Below are positions 1 to 6,477 of a stretch of 11,610 nucleotides of DNA, piece by piece. The notes beneath the pieces were generated by a model, which searched no databases, was not told the origin of the DNA, and was given only the letters and a program-made list of their open reading frames with translations. Every line of letters begins with the position of its first letter. Positions within the stretch are counted from its first letter, which is position 1. Made by a program: the position numbers and the translations under genes. Source of the DNA: an uncultured Sphingomonas sp. GTDB taxonomy: Bacteria; Pseudomonadota; Alphaproteobacteria; Sphingomonadales; Sphingomonadaceae. The stretch covers positions 1 through 11,610 of the forward strand of contig CADCWB010000164.1 of assembly GCA_902806295.1 (NCBI GenBank), given 5' to 3'.

Positions 1-9
1 AGGGTCAGC

Positions 10-711
10 CTAGCGAACATAGCTCGCACCGTTGACGTCAATTACGGCCCCAGTCGCCGACGCAGGCGCGTCGACGGCCAGCCAGCGGACCGTTTCGGCA
101 ACTTCTTCCGCGCCTGCGACGCGGCCGAGCGGGATGTCGGCGAGCAGCTTGGCGCCGCCGCGGCTTTCCAGATAATCCTCGGCCATGCCGGTCATGGTGA
201 AACCGGGGCAGACGGCGAAGGCGAGGATGCCCTCGCCGGCATAGCCGCGCGCGATCGACTTGGTCATGCCGATCATGCCCGCCTTGGACGCGGCGTAATG
301 CCAGTGCTGGGGCGAGTCCCCGCGATAGCCTGCGCGGCTAGAGACGTTGACGATCCGCCCGCCGCCCATTTGCCGGAAGTGTTGAATGGCCAGGCGGCTG
401 AGATCGGCCGATGCCTGCAGGTTGACGGTCATGGTGCGCGTCCAGGCCGCATGCCATTCGGCGTCATCGGCATCGTCCGCCACCGCCTCGTAGACGCCGG
501 CATTGTTGACCAGCACGTCGACCCTGCCGCCGAGGGCATGCACGGCCTGCTCCCACAACTGGCGGGGAGCGTCGGAGCGGGTGAAGTCGGCGTCGATCAG
601 GCCCGAGCCCCCGCGAGTGGAATGGCCAGCGACGTTGTGCCCGGCCTGTTCAAGTGCAGCGCGGGCGGCGGCGCCAATGCCGCGGCTGGCGCCAGTGAGG
701 AGGATGTTCAT
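10..711 (-). CDS. SDR family NAD(P)-dependent oxidoreductase (FabG-like)
   Basis: A 233-residue classical short-chain dehydrogenase/reductase, probably cytoplasmic, that oxidises or reduces a carbonyl/hydroxyl group with NAD(P)(H). Seen: the Rossmann cofactor motif TGASRGIG at residues 6-13, the NNAG motif at 69-72, Asn97, the catalytic Ser at 124/125 (VNVSS), the YxxxK pair Tyr139/Lys143, and the CPG turn at 168-170. All four members of the Asn-Ser-Tyr-Lys tetrad are therefore present and the length is typical. It resembles 3-oxoacyl-ACP reductases, but SDR substrates cannot be read from sequence, so no gene symbol is given. The ATG at 711 is the only sensible start because the cofactor motif begins at residue 6. 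No clear Shine-Dalgarno lies in front of it. It sits downstream of the chemoreceptor on the same strand, separated by a palindromic repeat, so co-transcription is possible but unproven. Confidence 0.9.
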   Translation of the reverse strand: MNILLTGASRGIGAAARAALEQAGHNVAGHSTRGGSGLIDADFTRSDAPRQLWEQAVHALGGRVDVLVNNAGVYEAVADDADDAEWHAAWTRTMTVNLQASADLSRLAIQHFRQMGGGRIVNVSSRAGYRGDSPQHWHYAASKAGMIGMTKSIARGYAGEGILAFAVCPGFTMTGMAEDYLESRGGAKLLADIPLGRVAGAEEVAETVRWLAVDAPASATGAVIDVNGASYVR

Positions 712-740
712 CGGCGCGGGTTAGCGCACCGAATCCTCCT

Positions 741-822
741 CGTCATCCCGGCGCAGGCCGGGATCCCGGATGTATGTCGTTCTCCCTTGCCGCCTGGGGT
801 CCCGGTCTTCGCCGGGATGACG
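741..822. repeat. REP-like palindromic repeat (paired hairpins)
   Basis: An 82-base element bounded by a perfect 13-base inverted repeat: CGTCATCCCGGCG at 741-753 and CGCCGGGATGACG at 810-822. Each half is also nearly self-complementary: CCCGGC-GCAG-GCCGGG on the left and CCCGG...CCGGG on the right. Transcribed RNA could therefore fold as two small hairpins or one long one. This pattern matches the dispersed GTCATCCC...GGGATGAC repeats common in GC-rich proteobacterial genomes. Its right end is immediately next to the chemoreceptor stop codon (823-825). On the minus strand it lies just downstream of that gene, so it may also stabilise or terminate the message, although no T-run follows. Confidence 0.75.
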
Positions 823-2163
823 CTAGGCCGCGAAGCTGCTGACGAACTCGCTGGTGGCCGAGCGGAAGTCGCCGATCTGGTCGGAGAAGCGACTGAAGCC
901 CTGCTCGACCTGGTCGATATCCTTGGCTACGCCCTCCGTGTCGGCGCGGATGGCGGCAATCGTGCTGCTCATCGAGTCAGCGGCCAGCGCGGTTTCGTCC
1001 ACGGCGGCGGTGATCATGGTCACGGTCTGCGCCTGCAACTCCATCGCCTGGCGGATGCGGTCGGCGCTGGTCTGCACCTCCTCCACGGTAGACTGAATGG
1101 AGCCGTTGGCATCCACCGTCTGACGGGTGGCTTGCTGGATGGCGGTAATCTTGGCGGTGATGTCGTCGGTCGCCCGAGCGGTCTGCGAGGCAAGGCTCTT
1201 CACCTCTTGCGCGACCACGGCGAACCCGCGACCGGCATCACCTGCCCGCGCCGCTTCGATCGTAGCGTTGAGCGCCAGCAGGTTGGTCTGCCCCGCGATG
1301 TCGCGGATCAGGCCCAGGATCGACTCGATCGCCTCGACGTGGCCGGATAGCATTTGGCTGACCTTCACCGCCTGGCTGGCCTGGTCGCCGGCGCGGGTGG
1401 CGACATCGGCCGCGACCTCCACTTCGGAACGGGCATCCTCGATGGCGCGGATCAACCCGGCTGCGGTCTGCGCGGCTTCACGCATTGCGACCGCGGACTG
1501 CTCGGCGGCGGCGGCCACTTCGCTGGTCTTGCCGAGCATCCCCCGGGCGGACGCCGACGTGGCCCCGGCATGGGTCCGCAACTGGTCGTTCTCGGCCACG
1601 CACTTGGTCACCACGCTCATCACCTTGCGGTTGAACTCTGCAGCCTGCTCGGATTGGTTCTGGTCGACCTCGGAGCGGGTGATCGAGATGGCGTGATGGA
1701 CGAAGACGTCGATCTCCAGCGCTTCCACTTCCGACAGGGTTCGGCAGGCGGTGGCCAGTTCGGCTTCATCGGTCAGCGTGGCACGGATCGCGACGTAGGC
1801 CGCTTCGGTTTCGGCGTTCAGACCGGCCAGCAGGGTCGACAGGCTGAGCTGCGAGGCGAGCGCCTTTTCGACATAGCCACGGGCGGTCGCGACCCATGCC
1901 GGGTCGGCCAACCGCATGAACTTGTTGCGCAGATAAGGCGCGATCTTGGCGACGAGCTGATCGATCTGGGAGTCGCCGATCGGCGTCTTTAGCTCTTCCG
2001 ACATGCGGTACCGCAACCAGAAGGCGCGGGCGATTTCGTTCTCGGCATGGCCGATCTGCTGCCACAGCGCGGCCGCGCGGTCGGGCAGCTTACCGCCCGC
2101 GTCGTAGAAGCGCAGGCCCCGCGCGAGATCATAGTCATGCTGGGTGCTCTGCCGTGCGCTCAT
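823..2163 (-). CDS. soluble methyl-accepting chemotaxis protein with globin-like N-terminal domain
   Basis: A 446-residue cytoplasmic chemoreceptor. It has no membrane segment or signal peptide. Residues about 5-165 are all-helical and resemble the sensor-globin (protoglobin) domain of HemAT-type transducers. The region from about 185 to the end is the MCP signalling coiled coil, with the conserved hairpin tip (QTNLLALNATIEAARAG and GRGFAVVAQEV) at about 292-322, which docks CheW/CheA. The C-terminus has no NWETF-like CheR tether. Where HemAT-type proteins carry the heme-ligating His (motif HVRIGL), my by-eye alignment gives Tyr97 (YVEKAL), so heme binding is doubtful. An in-frame GTG at 2175 would add four residues. 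I prefer the ATG at 2163 because AGGTGAG sits 7 bases before it. The stop abuts a palindromic repeat. A CtrA-like site lies 55-73 bases upstream. The signal sensed is unknown. Confidence 0.88.
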   Translation of the reverse strand: MSARQSTQHDYDLARGLRFYDAGGKLPDRAAALWQQIGHAENEIARAFWLRYRMSEELKTPIGDSQIDQLVAKIAPYLRNKFMRLADPAWVATARGYVEKALASQLSLSTLLAGLNAETEAAYVAIRATLTDEAELATACRTLSEVEALEIDVFVHHAISITRSEVDQNQSEQAAEFNRKVMSVVTKCVAENDQLRTHAGATSASARGMLGKTSEVAAAAEQSAVAMREAAQTAAGLIRAIEDARSEVEVAADVATRAGDQASQAVKVSQMLSGHVEAIESILGLIRDIAGQTNLLALNATIEAARAGDAGRGFAVVAQEVKSLASQTARATDDITAKITAIQQATRQTVDANGSIQSTVEEVQTSADRIRQAMELQAQTVTMITAAVDETALAADSMSSTIAAIRADTEGVAKDIDQVEQGFSRFSDQIGDFRSATSEFVSSFAA

Positions 2164-2170
2164 GAAATTG

Positions 2171-2177
2171 CTCACCT
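2171..2177 (-). promoter_or_regulatory. ribosome binding site deciding the chemoreceptor start
   Basis: On the minus strand AGGTGAG lies 7 bases before the ATG at 2163-2161. It overlaps the alternative in-frame GTG at 2175-2173, which has only a poor AGGG upstream of it. This favours the ATG. Confidence 0.6.
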
Positions 2178-2217
2178 GTGCCCTGTGGTTCGTCTTGGGT
2201 GAGCTTGTGCGTCGGCA

Positions 2218-2236
2218 ATGGTTAAAGGCGGGTTAG
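2218..2236 (-). promoter_or_regulatory. putative CtrA-binding site upstream of the chemoreceptor
   Basis: Read on the minus strand the sequence is CTAA-N7-TTAAC followed by CAT. The consensus of the alphaproteobacterial response regulator CtrA is TTAA-N7-TTAAC, often extended as TTAACCAT, so 8 of the 9 defined bases match and the extension is complete. The site is 55-73 bases upstream of the chemoreceptor ATG, a suitable position for an activator near a -35 region. CtrA controls motility and chemotaxis genes in many alphaproteobacteria. Binding here is inference. Confidence 0.5.
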
Positions 2237-2330
2237 AGCCGCGAACCCCCCGAAAAACCTAGCCCAGGTGCTGCCTTGCCCTACTGCCGCCCCCGGCCTA
2301 AGCGGCTCGCACTTCTTCACGACCGTTGAC

Positions 2331-2337
2331 AGGCGAG
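2331..2337 (+). promoter_or_regulatory. ribosome binding site deciding the sdhC start
   Basis: AGGCGAG lies 6 bases before the ATG at 2344. It is inside the frame of the alternative TTG start at 2326, which has no Shine-Dalgarno of its own. This supports the shorter SdhC. Confidence 0.55.
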
Positions 2338-2343
2338 TTGTTC

Positions 2344-2742
2344 ATGGCCCGAAACACTGCCCGGCCGCTGTCCCCGCACCTGACCGTCTGGCGCTGGGGC
2401 CCGCACATGCTGGTTTCCATTCTTCACCGTGCGACCGGCGTTGCGCTTAGCATCGCCGGGCTAGCGCTGTTGACCTGGTGGCTGCTCGCTCTGGCGGGCA
2501 GTGCGTCGGGGTATGAGACGTTCACGCAAACGGCCACCCATCCGCTTGGGCTGTTCGTGCTGATCGGCCTCACCTGGGCGTTCTTCCAGCATACGCTGAG
2601 CGGCATTCGCCACCTGATCATGGATGTCGGCGCCGGCTTCGAACTCAGGACCAACAAGACCATGGCTTATCTGACCATGATCGGCTCGGCGCTGCTGACG
2701 ATTGCGCTGTGGGCCTATCTGCTGCTGGGACGCGGCGCATGA
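2344..2742 (+). CDS. sdhC: succinate dehydrogenase cytochrome b556 subunit
   Basis: A 132-residue membrane-anchor subunit of succinate:quinone oxidoreductase (complex II). With SdhD it holds heme b and the ubiquinone site in the inner membrane. Seen: the family N-terminus RPLSPHL at 7-13; the quinone-site segment S25-I-L-H-R29-x-TG, where Ser25 and Arg29 match E. coli SdhC Ser27 and Arg31; three hydrophobic segments at about 30-50, 68-86 and 106-128; and HxxxGxRHLxxD at 83-94, whose His83 matches the heme ligand His84 of E. coli. A TTG at 2326 would add six residues, but the Shine-Dalgarno-like AGGCGAG favours the ATG at 2344. The stop codon overlaps the sdhD start (ATGA), which suggests translational coupling. 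This is the first gene of sdhC-sdhD-sdhA, so the operon promoter should lie in 2176-2343. I could not pick a convincing -35/-10 pair there. Confidence 0.95.
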   Translation: MARNTARPLSPHLTVWRWGPHMLVSILHRATGVALSIAGLALLTWWLLALAGSASGYETFTQTATHPLGLFVLIGLTWAFFQHTLSGIRHLIMDVGAGFELRTNKTMAYLTMIGSALLTIALWAYLLLGRGA

Positions 2743-3170
2743 CCGGACCCAAGGACATCGGCCGGCACGACCGCAACAGCGTGCCGGAGGGCAAGACCGC
2801 GCTGGGCAAGGTGCGCGGCCTGGGCGCGGCCGGGCATGGCGGCGACCTGTGGATCCGGGAACGGGTCAGTTCGGCGGCGTTGCTGCTGCTCGGCGTGTGG
2901 TTCATTGTGTCGCTGATCGTGCTGCCCGATCTCAGCCAAGCGACGATCGTGGAATGGTTGAAGACCCCGCTCGGCTTCGTGCCGATGGCCTTGTTCGTCT
3001 ACCTCAACTTCGAACACAGCCTCGAAGGCGTGAAGGTGATTGTCGACGATTATCAGGGCGACGAAGGCGGTCGCATGATGTGGCATATCGTCAGCCTCTT
3101 CCTACATGTGGGTGTAGGGGCGCTGGCGCTGTTCGCGCTGGCTCGCATCGCCTTCGGAGCTGCATCGTAA
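2739..3170 (+). CDS. sdhD: succinate dehydrogenase hydrophobic membrane anchor subunit
   Basis: A 143-residue second membrane anchor of complex II. Seen: a hydrophilic N-terminus of about 37 residues, three hydrophobic segments at about 46-64, 78-92 and 116-138, and the family motif HxxxGxxxVxxDY (His93, Gly97, Asp104, Tyr105). This motif corresponds to E. coli SdhD His71...Asp82-Tyr83, close to heme b and the quinone pocket. The ATG at 2739 overlaps the sdhC TGA by three bases (ATGA). An in-frame GTG at 2709 would run ten codons back into the sdhC 3' end and is less likely. The TAA stop at 3168-3170 is followed immediately by the sdhA ATG, so the three genes form one unit with fixed stoichiometry. 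SdhD sequences diverge strongly across bacteria, so the assignment leans on this motif, the hydrophobicity pattern and gene order. Confidence 0.93.
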   Translation: MTGPKDIGRHDRNSVPEGKTALGKVRGLGAAGHGGDLWIRERVSSAALLLLGVWFIVSLIVLPDLSQATIVEWLKTPLGFVPMALFVYLNFEHSLEGVKVIVDDYQGDEGGRMMWHIVSLFLHVGVGALALFALARIAFGAAS

Positions 3171-4967
3171 ATGTCGTACCAGATTGTCGATCACGTCTAT
3201 GACGTCGTTGTCGTGGGCGCTGGCGGCGCCGGCCTGCGCGCCACCATGGGCGCGGCCGAAAAAGGGCTGAAAACCGCCTGCATCACCAAGGTGTTCCCGA
3301 CCCGCAGCCACACGGTGGCGGCCCAGGGCGGCATCGCGGCCAGCCTTGGCAACATGGGTCCGGACCATTGGACCTGGCACATGTACGATACGGTCAAGGG
3401 CTCCGACTGGCTCGGCGATCAGGACGCGATCGAGTATCTTTGCCGCGAGGCGCCGGCCGCCGTTTACGAGCTCGAGCATTATGGGCTGCCGTTCAGCCGT
3501 ACGGACGACGGTCGCATCTACCAGCGCGCGTTCGGCGGCATGACCCAGAACATGGGCGAAGGCCCGGCCGCGCAGCGGACCTGCGCCGCCGCTGATCGTA
3601 CCGGCCACGCCATGCTTCACTCGCTCTACCAGCAGAGCCTGAAGTATGACGCCGACTTCTTCGTGGAGTATTTCGCGCTCGACCTGATCATGGTCGATGG
3701 CGAGTGCCGCGGGCTGGTCGCGCTATGTATGGACGATGGGTCCATTCACCGCTTCCGCTCGCAAGCCACGGTGCTGGCGACCGGCGGCTACGGCCGTTGC
3801 TACTTCTCCGCCACCTCGGCGCACACCTGCACCGGCGACGGCAACGCCATGGTGCTGCGGGCCGGGCTGCCGCTGCAGGACATGGAGTTCGTGCAGTTCC
3901 ACCCGACCGGCATCTACGGCGCGGGCGTGCTGATCACGGAAGGCGCGCGCGGCGAGGGCGGTTATCTCACCAACTCCGAAGGCGAGCGCTTCATGGAGCG
4001 CTATGCGCCGTCGGCCAAGGATCTCGCCAGCCGCGACGTGGTGTCCCGCTCGATGGCGATGGAGATCCGCGAAGGGCGCGGCGTCGGCAAGGAGAAGGAT
4101 CACATCTTCCTTCACCTCGACCACATCGATCCCAAGATCCTGGCCGAGCGGCTGCCGGGCATCACCGAGACCGCCAAGATTTTCGCCGGCGTCGACATGA
4201 CCCGCGAGCCGATCCCGGTCACGCAGACCGTGCACTACAATATGGGCGGCATCCCAACCAACTATCATGGCGAGGTCGTCACCTTGCGCGACGGGGATCC
4301 GGACGCCGTGGTGCCCGGCCTGTTCGCGGTCGGCGAAGCGGCCTGCGTGTCGGTCCATGGCGCCAACCGGCTCGGCTCCAACAGCCTGATCGACCTGGTG
4401 GTATTCGGCCGGGCGGCCGGGCACCGGCTGAACGAGGTGGTCAAGGGCGGCACGGCGCAGAAACTGCTGCCCAAGGACTCCGCCGACCTGTCGCTCGCCC
4501 GCTTGGACAAGTTCCGCTATGCCGCTGGCGGCACGCCGACCGCTGCCATCCGCAACGAAATGCAGCGCACCATGCAGGCCGACTGCGCCGTATTCCGCAC
4601 CGAGCAGACGCTGGCTGAAGGCCAGGCTAAAATCGATGCGATCTATGGGCGCATGGGCGACATCAAGACAACTGATCGCAGCCTGATCTGGAACACCGAT
4701 CTGGTCGAAACGCTCGAGTTGGACAACATGCTGAGCCAGGCGGTGGTCACCATGCATTGCGCCGCCAACCGCAAGGAAAGCCGCGGCGCGCACATGCACG
4801 AGGACTATCCCAATCGCGACGACGCCAACTGGATGAAGCACACGGTGGCCTGGTTCGAAGGTTGGGGCGGCCAGGGCGGGCGCGTCGGCATCGATTACCG
4901 CCCGGTCCACCAGTACACGCTCACCGAAGAGATCGAGTACATCAAGCCCAAGGCGCGGGTGTACTGA
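3171..4967 (+). CDS. sdhA: succinate dehydrogenase flavoprotein subunit
   Basis: A 598-residue catalytic flavoprotein that oxidises succinate to fumarate in the TCA cycle and passes electrons to the iron-sulfur subunit. Domains seen in order: FAD-binding GAGGAG at 16-21; RSHTVAAQGG, with His47 as the site of covalent FAD attachment; the QFHPTG segment (His244) and the GARGEGG loop; catalytic Arg288 in ASRDVVSR; His355; Arg399 in HGANRLGSNSL; and the C-terminal helical and capping region from about 450, with the usual VY-type end. These residues match E. coli His45, His242, Arg286, His354 and Arg399. The length is normal and no key residue is missing. The start follows the sdhD stop with no gap; a CGGAG lies 11 bases upstream, a little far. 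It has no twin-arginine signal, as expected for a cytoplasm-facing subunit. sdhB, which usually follows in alphaproteobacteria, is absent downstream. Confidence 0.98.
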   Translation: MSYQIVDHVYDVVVVGAGGAGLRATMGAAEKGLKTACITKVFPTRSHTVAAQGGIAASLGNMGPDHWTWHMYDTVKGSDWLGDQDAIEYLCREAPAAVYELEHYGLPFSRTDDGRIYQRAFGGMTQNMGEGPAAQRTCAAADRTGHAMLHSLYQQSLKYDADFFVEYFALDLIMVDGECRGLVALCMDDGSIHRFRSQATVLATGGYGRCYFSATSAHTCTGDGNAMVLRAGLPLQDMEFVQFHPTGIYGAGVLITEGARGEGGYLTNSEGERFMERYAPSAKDLASRDVVSRSMAMEIREGRGVGKEKDHIFLHLDHIDPKILAERLPGITETAKIFAGVDMTREPIPVTQTVHYNMGGIPTNYHGEVVTLRDGDPDAVVPGLFAVGEAACVSVHGANRLGSNSLIDLVVFGRAAGHRLNEVVKGGTAQKLLPKDSADLSLARLDKFRYAAGGTPTAAIRNEMQRTMQADCAVFRTEQTLAEGQAKIDAIYGRMGDIKTTDRSLIWNTDLVETLELDNMLSQAVVTMHCAANRKESRGAHMHEDYPNRDDANWMKHTVAWFEGWGGQGGRVGIDYRPVHQYTLTEEIEYIKPKARVY

Positions 4968-4998
4968 GGCGACCGGAGCAACCGCTCAGCCGGACCTC

Positions 4999-5027
4999 TT
5001 GACGATGAAGCGTTGTTTTCTGTAGAC
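4999..5027 (+). promoter_or_regulatory. possible sigma-70-type promoter for the creD-like gene
   Basis: TTGACG at 4999-5004 is one base off the -35 consensus. After a 17-base spacer comes GTAGAC at 5022-5027, a weak -10 match. It lies in the 93-base gap between sdhA and the creD-like gene, where a separate promoter would be expected if that gene is not read from the sdh promoter. Weak evidence only. Confidence 0.3.
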
Positions 5028-5047
5028 GAGCTGAGTAGCCGTTGAAC

Positions 5048-5053
5048 GGGAGA
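5048..5053 (+). promoter_or_regulatory. ribosome binding site of the creD-like gene
   Basis: GGGAGA lies 7 bases before the GTG at 5061. The position supports the GTG as the true start, and no in-frame ATG fits the N-terminal membrane helix as well. Confidence 0.6.
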
Positions 5054-5060
5054 CAATTGC

Positions 5061-6443
5061 GTGGAACAGCCCAGCCCGACCGCCAAGCTCCTGCGGGCCA
5101 TCGGCATTGCCGCGCTCCTTTCAATCGGCATCTTCGTGACTTGGCTGCTGGTGTACGACCGCCAATCGCAATCGGAGCAAGCGCGCGGTAGCATCGCGCA
5201 GGGTTGGGGCGGGCCGCAGACGATCGGCGGACCCGAGCTGTCGATCCCATTCACGGTGACCAGCCCGGCCGCGACCGACGCCGCCGGGCGAGTGGTCAGT
5301 TCAGCCAGCACCACGGAGAAGCGGCTCATCATCGCCCCGGTCGGTGTGGACCTTGCCACCAAGGTGCTGCCGGAGCGTCGCGCACGCTCGATCTACGAAG
5401 TGGTGGTCTATCGGGCGGAGACGCAGGGTCGGGCGACCTTTGCCCTGCCGACCGACCTCGCCCGCCTGGGCGTGCCCGCGGGAGCACTGGAGCTCAATCG
5501 GGCGGAGCTGCGCTTCGGCGTTGGCGATCCCAAAGGCCTTAGCGCTAATCCGGTCGTGCGGGTCGCCGGCCGGCAGCTCAGCCTTGGGCCGGGCGGCGGC
5601 ACCAGCACCGTCGCCACTGGCTTCTACGCTCCGGTTGATCTCTCCACCTTGGGTGTCCGCTTCTCCGTCGACTTCGCCTATGCGCTGCGCGGCAACGGAT
5701 CGATCAGCCTGGCGCCGCGCGCCGGCGACACGGCGTGGAAGGTCAGTTCGCCGTGGCAGAGCCCCAGCTTTATTGGCGGCTTTCTTCCTGAGCAGCGGAG
5801 CGTCGGCAAGGACGGCTTTTCCGCCGCCTATCGCATCGGCAATCTGGCGCTCGGCCGCTCCCTGCTGTTCGTGGAAGGTACGGAACCGCCGCCACCGCCG
5901 GTGGGTATCGTGGTGCCGCCCCCGCGCGTTGCCGGCGGCCCGGACGGGGCACCGGCCACTGCCGGCATCGACCTGATGGAGCCGGTCAACCTCTACAGCC
6001 AGGTCGATCGCGCGACCAAATACGGCTTCTTGTTCATCGGCTTCACCTTTCTCGCTTTTCTGCTGTTCGACATCATCGGCGGCGTCCGCGTGTCACCGAT
6101 CGAATATCTGCTGGCCGGCGCCGCGCTGGTGCTGTTCTTCGTCCTCCTGCTCGCCTTTGCCGAGGTCATCGGCTTCACGCCCGCCTACCTGCTGGCCGCC
6201 GCTGCCATCGCTGGCTTGAACACGGCCTATTCGGCTGCGGTGCTGAAGAGCTGGCGGCGGGGCGCGGTGATCGGGGGGATTCTCGCCGGGCTGTTCGCCA
6301 TGCTGTACATCCTGCTGAGCCTCGAAGCGTTCAGCCTGCTGATCGGCTCGCTGCTGCTCTTCGCCGCCTTGGCAGGGACGATGTACGTCACTCGCCGGCT
6401 CGACTGGACCGGGCAGCGGAAGGACGCGGCCGAGGTGCTTTGA
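5061..6443 (+). CDS. creD: CreD-family inner membrane protein
   Basis: A 460-residue integral membrane protein of the CreD family (cell envelope integrity / colicin tolerance protein in enterobacteria; molecular function not firmly known). Layout: an N-terminal membrane helix at about 12-32; a large, probably periplasmic domain at 33-305 with the family's PSFIGGFLP-type segment at 235-243; the signature LYSQVDRATKYGFLFIGFTF at 311-330; then a block of hydrophobic segments at about 321-340, 348-370, 374-394, 401-420 and 423-443. A proline-rich stretch (PPPPP at 276-280, PPP at 286-288) and a Gly/Ala-rich stretch to about 303 break the domain just before the signature and look like a lineage-specific insert. 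The start is GTG, supported by GGGAGA 7 bases upstream. No CreBC regulator is nearby and no TTCAC-N6-TTCAC cre tag is seen, so CreBC control is not supported. Confidence 0.88.
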   Translation: MEQPSPTAKLLRAIGIAALLSIGIFVTWLLVYDRQSQSEQARGSIAQGWGGPQTIGGPELSIPFTVTSPAATDAAGRVVSSASTTEKRLIIAPVGVDLATKVLPERRARSIYEVVVYRAETQGRATFALPTDLARLGVPAGALELNRAELRFGVGDPKGLSANPVVRVAGRQLSLGPGGGTSTVATGFYAPVDLSTLGVRFSVDFAYALRGNGSISLAPRAGDTAWKVSSPWQSPSFIGGFLPEQRSVGKDGFSAAYRIGNLALGRSLLFVEGTEPPPPPVGIVVPPPRVAGGPDGAPATAGIDLMEPVNLYSQVDRATKYGFLFIGFTFLAFLLFDIIGGVRVSPIEYLLAGAALVLFFVLLLAFAEVIGFTPAYLLAAAAIAGLNTAYSAAVLKSWRRGAVIGGILAGLFAMLYILLSLEAFSLLIGSLLLFAALAGTMYVTRRLDWTGQRKDAAEVL

Positions 6444-6477
6444 CGCGCCGCCCAAACCCGCCTAGGCCGCGCCGCTT

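Noticed and set aside
298..1350. Long plus-strand open frame of 350 codons opposite the SDR and chemoreceptor genes
   Set aside because: It is antisense to two well-supported genes and its translation is low-complexity and family-less. The stretch reading VIPAQAGIP...FAGMT is merely the palindromic repeat translated.
2205..2240. Possible flagellar sigma-28 promoter for the chemoreceptor (GCCGACGC on the minus strand)
   Set aside because: The -10 part is only a partial match to GCCGATAA and there is no TAAA-type -35 at the required spacing. The same region is better explained by the CtrA-like site.
2326..2331. Perfect TTGACA, tempting as a -35 box for sdhC
   Set aside because: It is only 13 bases before the sdhC ATG, and 17 bases downstream lies CCGAAA inside the coding region, not a -10 box. 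The same TTG is also the rejected alternative start codon.
3723..4910. 395-codon minus-strand open frame inside sdhA, and several long frames inside creD, mutY and nudC
   Set aside because: Shadow frames of GC-rich codon usage. They are antisense or out of frame to genes with intact catalytic motifs, and they are rich in Arg/Ala/His without recognisable domains.
4969..4993. Imperfect hairpin after sdhA (GAGC-AACC-GCTC extended by CCG/CGG)
   Set aside because: The stem is short and bulged and no T-run follows, so it does not qualify as an intrinsic terminator.
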